From JAZKGA01 sp040386235 (GTDB lineage Bacteria; Pseudomonadota; Alphaproteobacteria; Micavibrionales; Micavibrionaceae), in NCBI GenBank assembly GCA_040386235.1, contig JAZKGA010000001.1, positions 992,001-1,056,000 on the forward strand: a stretch of DNA of 64,000 nucleotides. Direction: 5' to 3'. A program made the translations under genes and the position numbers. Below are positions 53,427 to 62,675 of this stretch, piece by piece. How positions within the stretch are numbered: position 1 is the stretch's first letter; each line of letters begins with the position of its first letter. The notes under the pieces were generated by a model. That model saw nothing but the letters and a program-made list of their open reading frames with translations, did no database searches and had not been told where the DNA came from.

Positions 53427-54748
53427 AAATCGCACTTATTGCACCTTCCGGCGCAGGTAAAACAGCCTATTTAACAGGCTTGTATGGTGTTCTGACCCAA
53501 GACCTTAGTCACTCCCGTTACGGTATTGATACAACCGTAACAGATACACTGCTTGATAGCTTTTTGAGTGAACGATTTGATAATTTGACCGATGGTAAAT
53601 TTGGCGAAGGAACAAAGGGGATTACGCCTTATCCCTTTTTATTAAGAACAGATATTATGAATCAAGCTCATGAATTGCCCGTTGAGATCATAGATTTTAA
53701 AGGCAGTAACTTACACAAAGCAGATGAGGGCGCATTAGAGGAAAAAGAAGAAACGATTGAACAATTATCTGAATGTGACGGTTTTATCGTTCTTCTGGAT
53801 GGAGATACCTTTATTCAATCCGCCGCCAAACAAAATGCAAGAGGGCTGCAGAATCTGACACGCGCGCATGCGATTAACGAGGTTCTTACGACTGCGTTGG
53901 AGCGGCGCAAAGCAAGACCGGAGTCGCATTTAACATCTGCGGATGAGTATGCGTTTGGTCATGGAAAGACCCCGATTGTCTTTGCCCTGACCAAAGGAGA
54001 TATGGTAGCGGAGTGGCTTAATACTGAAAACGCCGATAAAAAAATCTCAAAAACACTGAAGCAGCTGTTTGAGCAAAGGGCAGAGTCAGGGGTCGTATAT
54101 GACCCATCTGAGGGCCCAATCGCCAATTTTATCCGCAGTCAGTTTCCCCGTATCATGGATGATCCAGATGTGACGACACTTCGTATGGCCGTTAGTACCT
54201 ATGATAGCAAACAAGGCTATTTTGAGCCACTGAACCTTGAATACGCATTTCAGTTTGTTTTGTTTGCAGGCCTTATAAATGCCCAAGAAGAATACCAGGA
54301 ACGTATGGCGGCGTGGGGAACGGAAGCAGATTCTGAATCACGTAGAGCCAGAGATTATGCAGCAGAACGGAGTAAACAACAGCATCGATTAGAAGTATAT
54401 AGAAGAGGTGATATTTTTGAGCGTTTTATAGACACTGTGTTTGGGGTAAAAGGCGGAATTATAAATGCATACAATGAAGCGAATGAGAGTTACGACAGAG
54501 CCCTTTCCAGCGAACAATTTAGTTCAAGTCAACGACAAGCGTCTCGCGATCATCAGACAGACATTGATATTTTCCGCAGGATGATCTTGTCGGATGCGTT
54601 CGTTCACCGCTTATCTTTGCCGCACGAACAAAGTCATTTGTATGTTCAGGGCCTGCCCCTTGATGACCTGAAAGAGGAGTATTGGTGGCAACGCAAAGCG
54701 GTATGCGGAAAGAAAATTCTGGATCAAAGAGAAGGGCCGGTGATTTAA
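53423..54748 (+). CDS. GTPase-like P-loop protein
   Basis: 441 residues. G1/Walker A: APSGAGKTAYLTGLY (Lys13, Thr14). G3: DFKG at 91-94, after the strand VEII. G4: TKGD at 190-193, after PIVFAL. Order and spacing are those of a small-GTPase fold with inserts; the N-terminal pattern resembles the double-GTPase type known from bacterial conflict systems, but I claim only the fold. The last 150 residues are helical and charged. ATGA overlap with the gene before and direct TAA-ATG junction with the gene after indicate a tight operon. Confidence 0.7.
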   Translation: MKIALIAPSGAGKTAYLTGLYGVLTQDLSHSRYGIDTTVTDTLLDSFLSERFDNLTDGKFGEGTKGITPYPFLLRTDIMNQAHELPVEIIDFKGSNLHKADEGALEEKEETIEQLSECDGFIVLLDGDTFIQSAAKQNARGLQNLTRAHAINEVLTTALERRKARPESHLTSADEYAFGHGKTPIVFALTKGDMVAEWLNTENADKKISKTLKQLFEQRAESGVVYDPSEGPIANFIRSQFPRIMDDPDVTTLRMAVSTYDSKQGYFEPLNLEYAFQFVLFAGLINAQEEYQERMAAWGTEADSESRRARDYAAERSKQQHRLEVYRRGDIFERFIDTVFGVKGGIINAYNEANESYDRALSSEQFSSSQRQASRDHQTDIDIFRRMILSDAFVHRLSLPHEQSHLYVQGLPLDDLKEEYWWQRKAVCGKKILDQREGPVI

Positions 54749-55537
54749 ATGACGGAACGATTTCTATATACTAGGCTGACAGTTCTTGAGTATGATTACG
54801 GCGTTTATATACGTCCTTCCAAGCCAGTCCCGCCAATGCTTAAGGTGGTATCTTCTGATTTCCTGAAGGCTGATCGCAAATTGATTTTGTTATATGATGA
54901 CGGCACTGATATTTTCTTTGGCGTGCGAGATGGCCTGTCTATAGAAGATGAAAGAGGTCGTCCTATTCTTAATTTTACTGGATACCGTGCAATATCAAGG
55001 GCAACTGTGCCATTCTTTTCTGGAATCCAGGTGCGCTTGGACCAGATCACCGCCGAAGCACTAGAATGTCATCAAAAATTGGATGCCGATCCGAAGTGTG
55101 GACCCACATTGACGCGCAGTGCCATTCAGTTCGCTGTAGGACAGCCGCAAAAGGGATGCGACTGGGATGATGCCGTTTTACAAATCAAATCATCAAAAGG
55201 ACAGCCGTCCCTGGTCATGTTCAATGAGAATGGCAAAACTGTACCAATTCCGGAAAGAATTGCTTTCAAACCCGAGCCGGTGCTTGTGGAGAGAAAACCA
55301 GTCCCAGCCGTTGTAGCTGAATTTCAACAGAGGGCTCCCAACTCTGTACCGCCAATCCCGCGTGATGTCAGATATCCGCCACCTGTTCGAGAGGACAATA
55401 CAAATACGTTACCATCGCGTAAACCAGATTTGTGTAACGATGGTTTTTTCCATCATATGTTCAATCCCTTTGCATATGGTAAGCAAATGTTGGGGGCTTT
55501 ATTCTCGCCGCGTAAACACAAAGGCCCACGTCCTTAA
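54749..55537 (+). CDS. GTPase-operon protein of unknown function
   Basis: 262 residues. The first 175 residues are strand-rich (RLTVLEYDYGVYIRPS, LILLYDDGTDIFFGV, GIQVRLDQITAE), suggesting two beta-barrel or sandwich units. Then comes a Pro-rich linker (about 178-225) and a basic C-terminal tail with FFHHMFNPFAYGKQMLG. It starts directly after the GTPase stop, so it is co-translated with it. A regulatory or effector partner is inferred from position only; no family recognised. Confidence 0.6.
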   Translation: MTERFLYTRLTVLEYDYGVYIRPSKPVPPMLKVVSSDFLKADRKLILLYDDGTDIFFGVRDGLSIEDERGRPILNFTGYRAISRATVPFFSGIQVRLDQITAEALECHQKLDADPKCGPTLTRSAIQFAVGQPQKGCDWDDAVLQIKSSKGQPSLVMFNENGKTVPIPERIAFKPEPVLVERKPVPAVVAEFQQRAPNSVPPIPRDVRYPPPVREDNTNTLPSRKPDLCNDGFFHHMFNPFAYGKQMLGALFSPRKHKGPRP

Positions 55538-55572
55538 GAAAAAGTAGTTCAACACCACAAAAGGAGTAAAAG

Positions 55573-56061
55573 ATGACATCTTCAAATGATAATAATGGTA
55601 ATAAAGGCTCATGGCTTGCAAAAGCCGGCGGTTTCGCAACAGGTGCGCTTGCAGGATTTCATACAGCTCTGGCCGTTGCAGAAACACAAAAACCACCATC
55701 GCCTGATACACCTACGGCGGGCCAGTCATTTCACGCCGCCGCACATACACTTTCTGGCACGCTACACATGGGCGCTGAAGGGCAGCAAGGCGGCCCCGCT
55801 AACGATGGTGAAGATCGGGTTACAGATTTCCTGGATGTCGGCACGGAAAGCCCAAATGGCGGCCCGAACAACGATCCTGACAGGGCAGAGACAGGCAGCT
55901 ATGCCGATAGTTTTGATCCGCCATCAAGCCCGTTCAATCCATCGCCAGAAAGTCCTGGTGAGCCAGACGCAATAATCGGTGGCGGGCCATATATGCATTA
56001 CGATGTTGGTGCAGAAAGTCCAAACGGCGGCCCTAACAACGATCCTGATTTGACGCTTTAA
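55573..56061 (+). CDS. Gly/Pro/Asn-rich repeat protein, last gene of GTPase operon
   Basis: 162 residues. The N-terminus has a small-residue hydrophobic helix (WLAKAGGFATGALAGFHTALAVA). The rest is disordered in appearance, with three copies of a GAEGQQGGPANDGED / GTESPNGGPNNDPD / GAESPNGGPNNDPD motif. A GGAG ribosome site precedes the ATG; 35 bases separate it from the previous gene. The glycine-rich helix suggests membrane insertion or pore-like self-association, which is speculative. Fourth and last gene of the unit; a hairpin follows. Confidence 0.55.
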   Translation: MTSSNDNNGNKGSWLAKAGGFATGALAGFHTALAVAETQKPPSPDTPTAGQSFHAAAHTLSGTLHMGAEGQQGGPANDGEDRVTDFLDVGTESPNGGPNNDPDRAETGSYADSFDPPSSPFNPSPESPGEPDAIIGGGPYMHYDVGAESPNGGPNNDPDLTL

Positions 56062-56103
56062 AAGCATTTCTGTTCGTATAATTGAAGAAATGATGGTGAG
56101 AGG

Positions 56104-56128
56104 GCACAGCAGATAAAGATGGCTGTGC
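56104..56128. terminator. Hairpin between convergent genes
   Basis: Perfect 7-bp stem GCACAGC (56104-56110) / GCTGTGC (56122-56128) between the stops of the GTPase operon and the giant minus-strand gene. Only a weak T-run follows, so terminator function is likely but not certain. Confidence 0.45.
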
Positions 56129-56160
56129 AGTTACTTTCGATCTAACATCTCTCAGGTTTC

Positions 56161-59100
56161 TTAGGCTACATGAGCGTGCATATGATAGCCGGGGGTACCG
56201 GGCGCTGCAAAAGATGGTTTTGCGGTCGTCTTGTTAGGTCTTTCATCAGTTGCAAAAGCATTGTCTAGCCAGCTTGACTTTAGCGGGGTGTTGGCTGGCG
56301 TTGTGTCGGTTGGTATAAAGGCTTCTCTGTGTCTTGGTGTCATTCGTTTTTTCTGAGAAATTCTTGCAGCGTTTGCTGAACGGCCAGTGTGTAGTGCGAT
56401 GAAAGCATGATATTGGGCTTTTTCGGCGAAGGACATTGCATGGGTAAGCCCTTGCTGTACATCTGGCGAAAGGTCTTTTGCGAAGTCCAAGCTTGGTAAG
56501 ATTTCTGTGACATCTTCTGGTGTTAACACAGCAAAGAAATCTCCGAGTGCTAGCAGCCCTTTTTTGACTTCAACTAAATATGCCGTGTCTAGGTCATTAT
56601 GATGTAAAGTATCAATTGCTTCGGTGATCGTGCTTGTAAATGCATTGAACGGGTCTTGGCCCTTTAGGCTGGCTTTTATCACGCTATACATGACCTGACC
56701 CAAGTGTCTTTGGTCTGCTGGTGTTGGGTCTTGTAATGCCATGGCACCGGTATCGTATATACTTACGGTATGTGTGTGTGGATCAATTGACAGTTGTGCC
56801 CCATGGCGATCATGATCAAATTTCTGACCAGATAAGATATTGCGAACTTCAAAAGCGATATACGCCTTAGCGAAGCTGCGCTTATAAGCAATCTGTTCAG
56901 GCGTATCCATTGGCAGGGCATTAAATGTTAGCCCGTTTGCACGGTCCATAACGATCCAATCTGCCCCTTTGGCACACCAATCCATGACGTGAAACGAAAA
57001 TGTTATACCATCGGAGGTAATCGTCACATCATCATAAATGTCTTTGGCATGCCCAAGTTGACGGTGGCCCAGCGTATGATCTGTTTCGACTGCGGACATT
57101 TTAGCGGCTTGGGTAACCATTTCCTGTACCGAAGCTGTCAGTTCATCATATGCCAATGCCGAGCTGGTGCTTTTTTCTTTTAAGTCGCCAATGGTGTCGT
57201 GAATGACACGGAATCCTTTTGCAGCTTTTTCCCGTGCTTCATGACGCAGAATGCGTAAGACTTTATCGTCGCCTAATGCGACTGTTGTGTAGTATGAGGC
57301 TGATCCCAGAACATCGCCTAGATATTTATCCTTCCAGAGTGCTTGCGGAATATTCTTGGCTTTAATCCAATCGTATAATGTCCAGCGGGCGGGGATATCT
57401 GCCGTGCTCTTGAGGCCTTGTAACTCAGATTGAATATGCGTTGGTGTATTGGGATGGGACGCAATGGCTTGTCCCAGTTTGATTTCAGCGGGCCCCATGT
57501 TCTCAAGAAATAGCTTTAATGCTTTGCCAATATTTCCATGTTCGTTGCCGATATTGCGGTTGGCGACCATCATGGCTGACATGATCAGTTCGCGTTCGTA
57601 ACTGCTACGTGCTTTGATGTATGAGTGCATGATATCGCGTGCATACGCGGACTCTATCGAATGATCATCAGGGGCAATAAGTGTGTCCATTGCGATATGA
57701 AAGACTTTTTCCCAAGAGGATGAAGAAGAGACATCCTGATCAAAACCTTCATTCAAATCTTCATCTGAATGGTCATGATGTATTGATGGGTTGGATGCGC
57801 TTTTTAGTATACGGGCAATCATAACTGCCCGTGCCTCTAACGGCGCGCCCCAGAAGTTTTCGTATAAGATTTTACAGTTCTCAGGCTGGGTGTGTTCAAT
57901 GATGCTAGCTGTGTGTCTGGCTGTAAGATCACGTGTTCCCACCCTGGACTTAATATAACGACTTATATCATCACAATCGTCCCGCCCGCCTTTTGAATTC
58001 AGGAAGCTCAGAACTCTTTTGGCCATATCAGAGTCCTGGTCCATTTCTGCAGTCACATAGTCAATTCCGATCCCGTAAAGATAACTTTTTAGCATCTCTT
58101 TAGATCCCAATTTAATTTGGGTATGTTCCTTGATCAGTTCAGATGTTTGTTCTTGTGACAGGACAGCGTCGGATAGGCGTCGTAGCAGAATGTATTTATC
58201 TGCGGGTGCCATAGCCCCTGAGACAAAATCTTCAGCCTTTTCAATTGCTTTCCGGCGCGTATGGTTATCATCATTTTCAGCGGGGCTGAGAGCCTTTAAG
58301 TATATTGCTAAACGTTTTTTGTATTGATCAGAGCCATCATCCTGTCCTAATTGCGTCAGAACATTGTTAATGAAGATTGCAAACACACGCTCCCGTGTTT
58401 CGGGATATAAACCTCGTAACTTTTTATCCAATAACAGGAATAAACATTGATTCTTCTTTTTACCAGGAGGCAGGGCTTCAACCTTTGAGAGTAGGGTATC
58501 ACTCACCTCTTTTCCGTCCAGAAAAGTACTTTTGGCGTATATAAAAGCTTTGACGTGCTCTAATGCATCTTCGGGCCAGAAGTCTGGCGCGTCGGAGAGT
58601 GTAGATAAATTCTTGAGGCGCGGCTCGTCGTTGAGCATGTCACTTAAATAGCTGGAACGTGATTTATCACGGTCGTAATATGACCCCGAGGGGTGATAAA
58701 GCGCATACAACTGGGCACATTTTGTCAGGGGACATGGGTTCCCAAGGGCTTGTTGTTCTGTCTGAATGAGAATCTGGACGATTGTTTTATCGACTGACTC
58801 TAAAAACTCTTTTTTATCTGTGGTTGCGCGTTTGATGACTGAGCGCATTGTAATCAAGGCTTCGGCTGTTTCTATAAGCGCATCAAAAGACAGATCCCGA
58901 TAGTTGTCGGTGTAATTGATTGCCCGTGCCGCGAGTGGAAGCAGGTTGCTGTTTTGCATAAGGTCTTCATAGCTGGCGCGCGCGGACTCCACAACTTCGT
59001 ATGGGCCGTTATTGGCAGCATCACTTGGTTGCTGAATCTGTGTGATAGCCATCGCCAGTTGGTGGATATTAATATCAGCACTTTGTTCCAGATAACGCAT

Positions 59101-62061
59101 CGTATCAAAGATATGCAGATACCATGTGCACTTCGCTGTATCTGAGCGGTACTCAGATTTGTCTGCACTTTGAAAAAAGGCGTACAATGCATCTTTATTG
59201 GCTGCGGGTTGATAGCCATGATGATCGGCAATCCACTGCATATCCTCGGTCAATTTATAATCGCCCGATGTGACGTGTTGGCATTGCGTATCCAAAATAC
59301 GCAAATGATTATAAAAATATGCGTAACGCTCATGTCCAAAAAGGGACAAGAAAACATCCTTCTTATCGTTAACGACGTAGCGAGCGAGTTGATCTTTTTG
59401 TTCCTGATTGAGTGCCTTCAGACTCCAATTTCCTTGGCGGGAAAAGATACCAAATAACAGGTTATAGAGAAGGGTTTCACTTGTGTCGTATGCATTGTTT
59501 TGCACGCGTTGCTGACGACAGAGCTGGTAAAAGACTTCCTGCTCTTCTTGTGTATCATTTTCCGCTTTTTCACTCGCGTGTAATGCGTCACGGGCTGCGT
59601 TAACTTGACTTTCTAAGGTCTCTTTTTCTGTCTTTAAGGTAAGGAATATGTCGGCAATATTATCAAGAGCATTTAGGATGCTATCAAATACGCGCTCCCG
59701 TGCTGTTTGCTTTGCGTGCAGCACTCTCTCCTTATAATCTGGGCCAAAATGCTCTTGGAATATCGGATTGTCAAAATGCAGCAGTTCATCGGCGTAGCTG
59801 TAATACGCACGGCCAGAATAATCTGTTTCGCGACCTGGCATTGGCTGAGCTTTATGGTGATTTAATGGAATAAGTGAGGCTGCATTCTCAACATCATTAT
59901 GTGTGCTGGGCAAGGTATTGAATAAGAAAATCAGGTCGTAAACACATTTTGCCGCAAGGGAATAATCATCGAAATTAGTGTTATTCGGTGCGCGGGCGAA
60001 GAAATCCGCTCGTGTGATATGGGCAACCTCATCGCACTTGGTTGAGATGAGTGTTTCTTCCCCCTCAAAATACGAACGAACATAGTCATAGGCCTGTAGG
60101 ACAAGGCTATGCTGAGTGATATAGTCCACTTGGTATTTGGGGACCCCCGTTAGATGTCCGTCATGCGGGGTGATAATGTAGTAATGGCCATTACCAAGTC
60201 TGACGTATGGTGCGTTGTACAATAGTCTGAAGTCTACAATGCCGTTTCTGTCTAATAGCTCTATAACTCTATTTCTTGCATCTTCATTCTCTTGGGCAAT
60301 AGCGATTAAATTATCCCAGGGAAGAGGGGTGGTAACTGTATCACGGTATACAGCAGTATTTGGTCGTAAATAATCATACGAATGTCCCTCAAATGCACTG
60401 AGGTTCTCAAGTGTGTCTTCTTTATCTGCGCTGCGACCAGCTGCATGCTGGATAAAGTTCATGGCTGTGTGTAGAGCATCAAGTTCGTTATTTATTTGCA
60501 GAAAGGTCTCTGCATTATTTGCTGTTCTAATCAGACCATTTTTCTCTTTAATTCGCTGTTCTAAGACGGGTTGGGTAGTCGACGCCTTCATAAACGCCTC
60601 GTAACACTCGCGGCGATTGTGGGCGGAATATACACTTACAATCGCGTCCCGCATTTGCTCGTCAGAGAGGGTCACTTCAATTACATGGTAGAAGTAGCTG
60701 TAAAGAATGCTGGCTGCTGAAAGATAATTCAAATCTCTCTTTGCGGGGCAGCCATTTTCATAAATGTGTGCAAAAGCCTGGTCCTGCAGATAGATACATG
60801 AGCTAAGCAATGAATTAGGGTTTTCAATCTGTGTGATAATGTTTTCCGTTAAACGGGCAATCTTTTGTTGGTATTTCTTATCAATGACTTTGCCACCAAA
60901 GTAGTCTGTGTAGCCGTCATCAATACATTTCTGAATATCTTTTTTGCGATCTTGCTCCATGTAAAATTCAGGATCGTATTCATCGTATGACGAAGGTGTT
61001 TCCATCAAGGTGCGGAAGTAGTCAGCAGCCGGCATTGCAGGTACTGCAATATGGTCCACACAGTCGATGAGGAGTTTCAGCTGCTCTTCCGGCGTCTTTT
61101 CTTGATATCCATGCGCCTGAAGATAGGCACTGACTGGATCAGTGTAATGCGCGTTGAAGAGTGTTTTATCAAAAGATGTTGGCTGACGCGCGTCTATCAG
61201 ATGTGAGAGTCGTGTGAGAGAGGCGGAAATCCCTGCCGTTCTATTACTGTCTGTCATATGGACATCAAAAATCTCAGACCAATTGATACCTCTATCCTTC
61301 AGGTCCTCTCGTGTGCGATGGGTCCTCTTATTCTCTGCCTTTGCTTTCCGCAATTGGTTTTGGGAATATGCATGAATCTTTTCGGTAATGACCATGGCTT
61401 GTTTGGGATCGCCACCTTCATCATAAATTAAGTCGACGGCATGCAGGTCTGCCATTTCTTCTTCGCCTTTAGAATTATTGGCGATGCCATACCGTCGCAT
61501 TAACATGTGGGTCAGCTCATGCCCTAACACAAAGTCAAGTTGATCACGATTGTCGATCAGATCAACCAGGCCACGCGTTATACAAATAACAGGCGTAGGG
61601 AAGGGGTTGCGTGTAAAAACAACGGTTTCATGGTCTTCCCGTTGCGGTATGTTTTTTTCGTTAAAAACAGGAGCAAAGAAAGCGTTTGGCTCGTCAGTGT
61701 CCGATAATACAAAGGTGACGGGGGATTGGGTAAAGTCGATATGCCGGCCAACGAGGGCCTTTGCACGACTTTCCAAGAAACCATGAATGCGTTGCCCGGC
61801 CACAGAATAAGGGTCAACAATGCTGTGCATTGTTACTAAATCTTGATCGATTAACCGTCCACGCATTAGGCTGCTCCTGATGCTATGTAAATAACATGAG
61901 TAGGCGTGAAAGTCCATAATATTATGTATATTTATGCCTGTGGGTTTGTATGACCATATACGGTCAAAACCGCGCGGATTGCGGGCCTCGCGGGGGTATT
62001 TCTCTCTGAGTATGGGGAAGGGTGATGTAGATGGCTGTGGTGCCACATATAGGGTGTCCAT
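56161..62061 (-). CDS. Giant protein: M48-like metallopeptidase plus kinase-like C-terminus
   Basis: 1966 residues from ATG at 62061 (the frame is open another 87 codons upstream but lacks a coding look there). Residues 130-220 are M48-like: VLGHELTHMLMRR gives HELTH at 181-185, and EEEMADLHAVDLIYDEGGDP gives the third zinc ligand (Glu about 200-202). A helical body of about 1350 residues follows. The C-terminal 1600-1790 region shows a kinase-type order: hinge IVMDRANG, catalytic DHDRHGAQ (about 1749), metal site YDTGAM (about 1768), closest to ABC1/UbiB kinases. Cytosolic; AT-rich. Function unknown. Confidence 0.65.
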   Translation of the reverse strand: MDTLYVAPQPSTSPFPILREKYPREARNPRGFDRIWSYKPTGINIHNIMDFHAYSCYLHSIRSSLMRGRLIDQDLVTMHSIVDPYSVAGQRIHGFLESRAKALVGRHIDFTQSPVTFVLSDTDEPNAFFAPVFNEKNIPQREDHETVVFTRNPFPTPVICITRGLVDLIDNRDQLDFVLGHELTHMLMRRYGIANNSKGEEEMADLHAVDLIYDEGGDPKQAMVITEKIHAYSQNQLRKAKAENKRTHRTREDLKDRGINWSEIFDVHMTDSNRTAGISASLTRLSHLIDARQPTSFDKTLFNAHYTDPVSAYLQAHGYQEKTPEEQLKLLIDCVDHIAVPAMPAADYFRTLMETPSSYDEYDPEFYMEQDRKKDIQKCIDDGYTDYFGGKVIDKKYQQKIARLTENIITQIENPNSLLSSCIYLQDQAFAHIYENGCPAKRDLNYLSAASILYSYFYHVIEVTLSDEQMRDAIVSVYSAHNRRECYEAFMKASTTQPVLEQRIKEKNGLIRTANNAETFLQINNELDALHTAMNFIQHAAGRSADKEDTLENLSAFEGHSYDYLRPNTAVYRDTVTTPLPWDNLIAIAQENEDARNRVIELLDRNGIVDFRLLYNAPYVRLGNGHYYIITPHDGHLTGVPKYQVDYITQHSLVLQAYDYVRSYFEGEETLISTKCDEVAHITRADFFARAPNNTNFDDYSLAAKCVYDLIFLFNTLPSTHNDVENAASLIPLNHHKAQPMPGRETDYSGRAYYSYADELLHFDNPIFQEHFGPDYKERVLHAKQTARERVFDSILNALDNIADIFLTLKTEKETLESQVNAARDALHASEKAENDTQEEQEVFYQLCRQQRVQNNAYDTSETLLYNLLFGIFSRQGNWSLKALNQEQKDQLARYVVNDKKDVFLSLFGHERYAYFYNHLRILDTQCQHVTSGDYKLTEDMQWIADHHGYQPAANKDALYAFFQSADKSEYRSDTAKCTWYLHIFDTMRYLEQSADINIHQLAMAITQIQQPSDAANNGPYEVVESARASYEDLMQNSNLLPLAARAINYTDNYRDLSFDALIETAEALITMRSVIKRATTDKKEFLESVDKTIVQILIQTEQQALGNPCPLTKCAQLYALYHPSGSYYDRDKSRSSYLSDMLNDEPRLKNLSTLSDAPDFWPEDALEHVKAFIYAKSTFLDGKEVSDTLLSKVEALPPGKKKNQCLFLLLDKKLRGLYPETRERVFAIFINNVLTQLGQDDGSDQYKKRLAIYLKALSPAENDDNHTRRKAIEKAEDFVSGAMAPADKYILLRRLSDAVLSQEQTSELIKEHTQIKLGSKEMLKSYLYGIGIDYVTAEMDQDSDMAKRVLSFLNSKGGRDDCDDISRYIKSRVGTRDLTARHTASIIEHTQPENCKILYENFWGAPLEARAVMIARILKSASNPSIHHDHSDEDLNEGFDQDVSSSSSWEKVFHIAMDTLIAPDDHSIESAYARDIMHSYIKARSSYERELIMSAMMVANRNIGNEHGNIGKALKLFLENMGPAEIKLGQAIASHPNTPTHIQSELQGLKSTADIPARWTLYDWIKAKNIPQALWKDKYLGDVLGSASYYTTVALGDDKVLRILRHEAREKAAKGFRVIHDTIGDLKEKSTSSALAYDELTASVQEMVTQAAKMSAVETDHTLGHRQLGHAKDIYDDVTITSDGITFSFHVMDWCAKGADWIVMDRANGLTFNALPMDTPEQIAYKRSFAKAYIAFEVRNILSGQKFDHDRHGAQLSIDPHTHTVSIYDTGAMALQDPTPADQRHLGQVMYSVIKASLKGQDPFNAFTSTITEAIDTLHHNDLDTAYLVEVKKGLLALGDFFAVLTPEDVTEILPSLDFAKDLSPDVQQGLTHAMSFAEKAQYHAFIALHTGRSANAARISQKKRMTPRHREAFIPTDTTPANTPLKSSWLDNAFATDERPNKTTAKPSFAAPGTPGYHMHAHVA

Positions 62062-62675
62062 GACCTTGCTCTCTGTCAACACGATAAGCGTGCATATGGG
62101 AAATGGAGTTCGAATCCCCCCGATCTCCTTGCAAAACCGGTTTGTAGGGGATTTTCGTGATTTAGTGGAACTTGAGATTGCTGAGCAGCTCAGCACTGGC
62201 GGTTTTCTAGTGTTTTGATGGGGAAATTCCCTAAACCCACTCCAAGGGTTTTTTTCAATCTGCAGGGAATTATTTATCGTTTTAAGGATATTTACTATCG
62301 TAAGGTGTCCTTTAAGCGGCATGCCGTCGGTGGTGTTATCTCCTCCATCCAGATTTCGTCAGCCCGAAAAGCTGTGCAGGCCCGACATAGTTTGACGGTT
62401 GGGCGATATAATAGATGGAACTCTGAGGAAAAAGATCGTCGTCATACTGTGATTTATCTTCTTCATCAGGCAGAATGAAAATGTTGGCAAATGGTTTACC
62501 GTATATCCAACATAAGACCGCTGCCGGAAAGCATTCAGTATCTGGCGGGATGGGCATTTTGACGGTATGATTTTGCGCAATACAGGAAAACGGTAAGGCT
62601 TTTCGGAGGGATATGTTGAACGGTATATATTTAAAGCCTTAGAATACAGAGTAAATTAAAGGTAATTTAAAAATT
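62062..62675. other. 614-base region without a supported gene
   Basis: The 5' region of the giant gene and the space before the HATPase gene. It holds GAGTTCGAATCCCCCC near 62106-62121 (like a tRNA T arm and 3' end), the palindrome AAACCGGTTT (62134-62143) and an inverted repeat GCTGAGC-A-GCTCAGC (62180-62194). The last 60 bases are AT-rich and probably carry the promoter for 62676. The frames present are short and have no ribosome sites. Confidence 0.5.

Noticed and set aside
62102..62133. Partial tRNA 3' end (GAGTTCGAATCCCCCCGATC) as a tRNA gene or att site
   Set aside because: The T stem has mismatches, no CCA follows and no 5' half is present. Kept only as a remark, not a tRNA call.
62215..62478. 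87-codon plus-strand frame in the 614-base spacer
   Set aside because: No ribosome site, odd composition and overlap with competing frames on the other strand.
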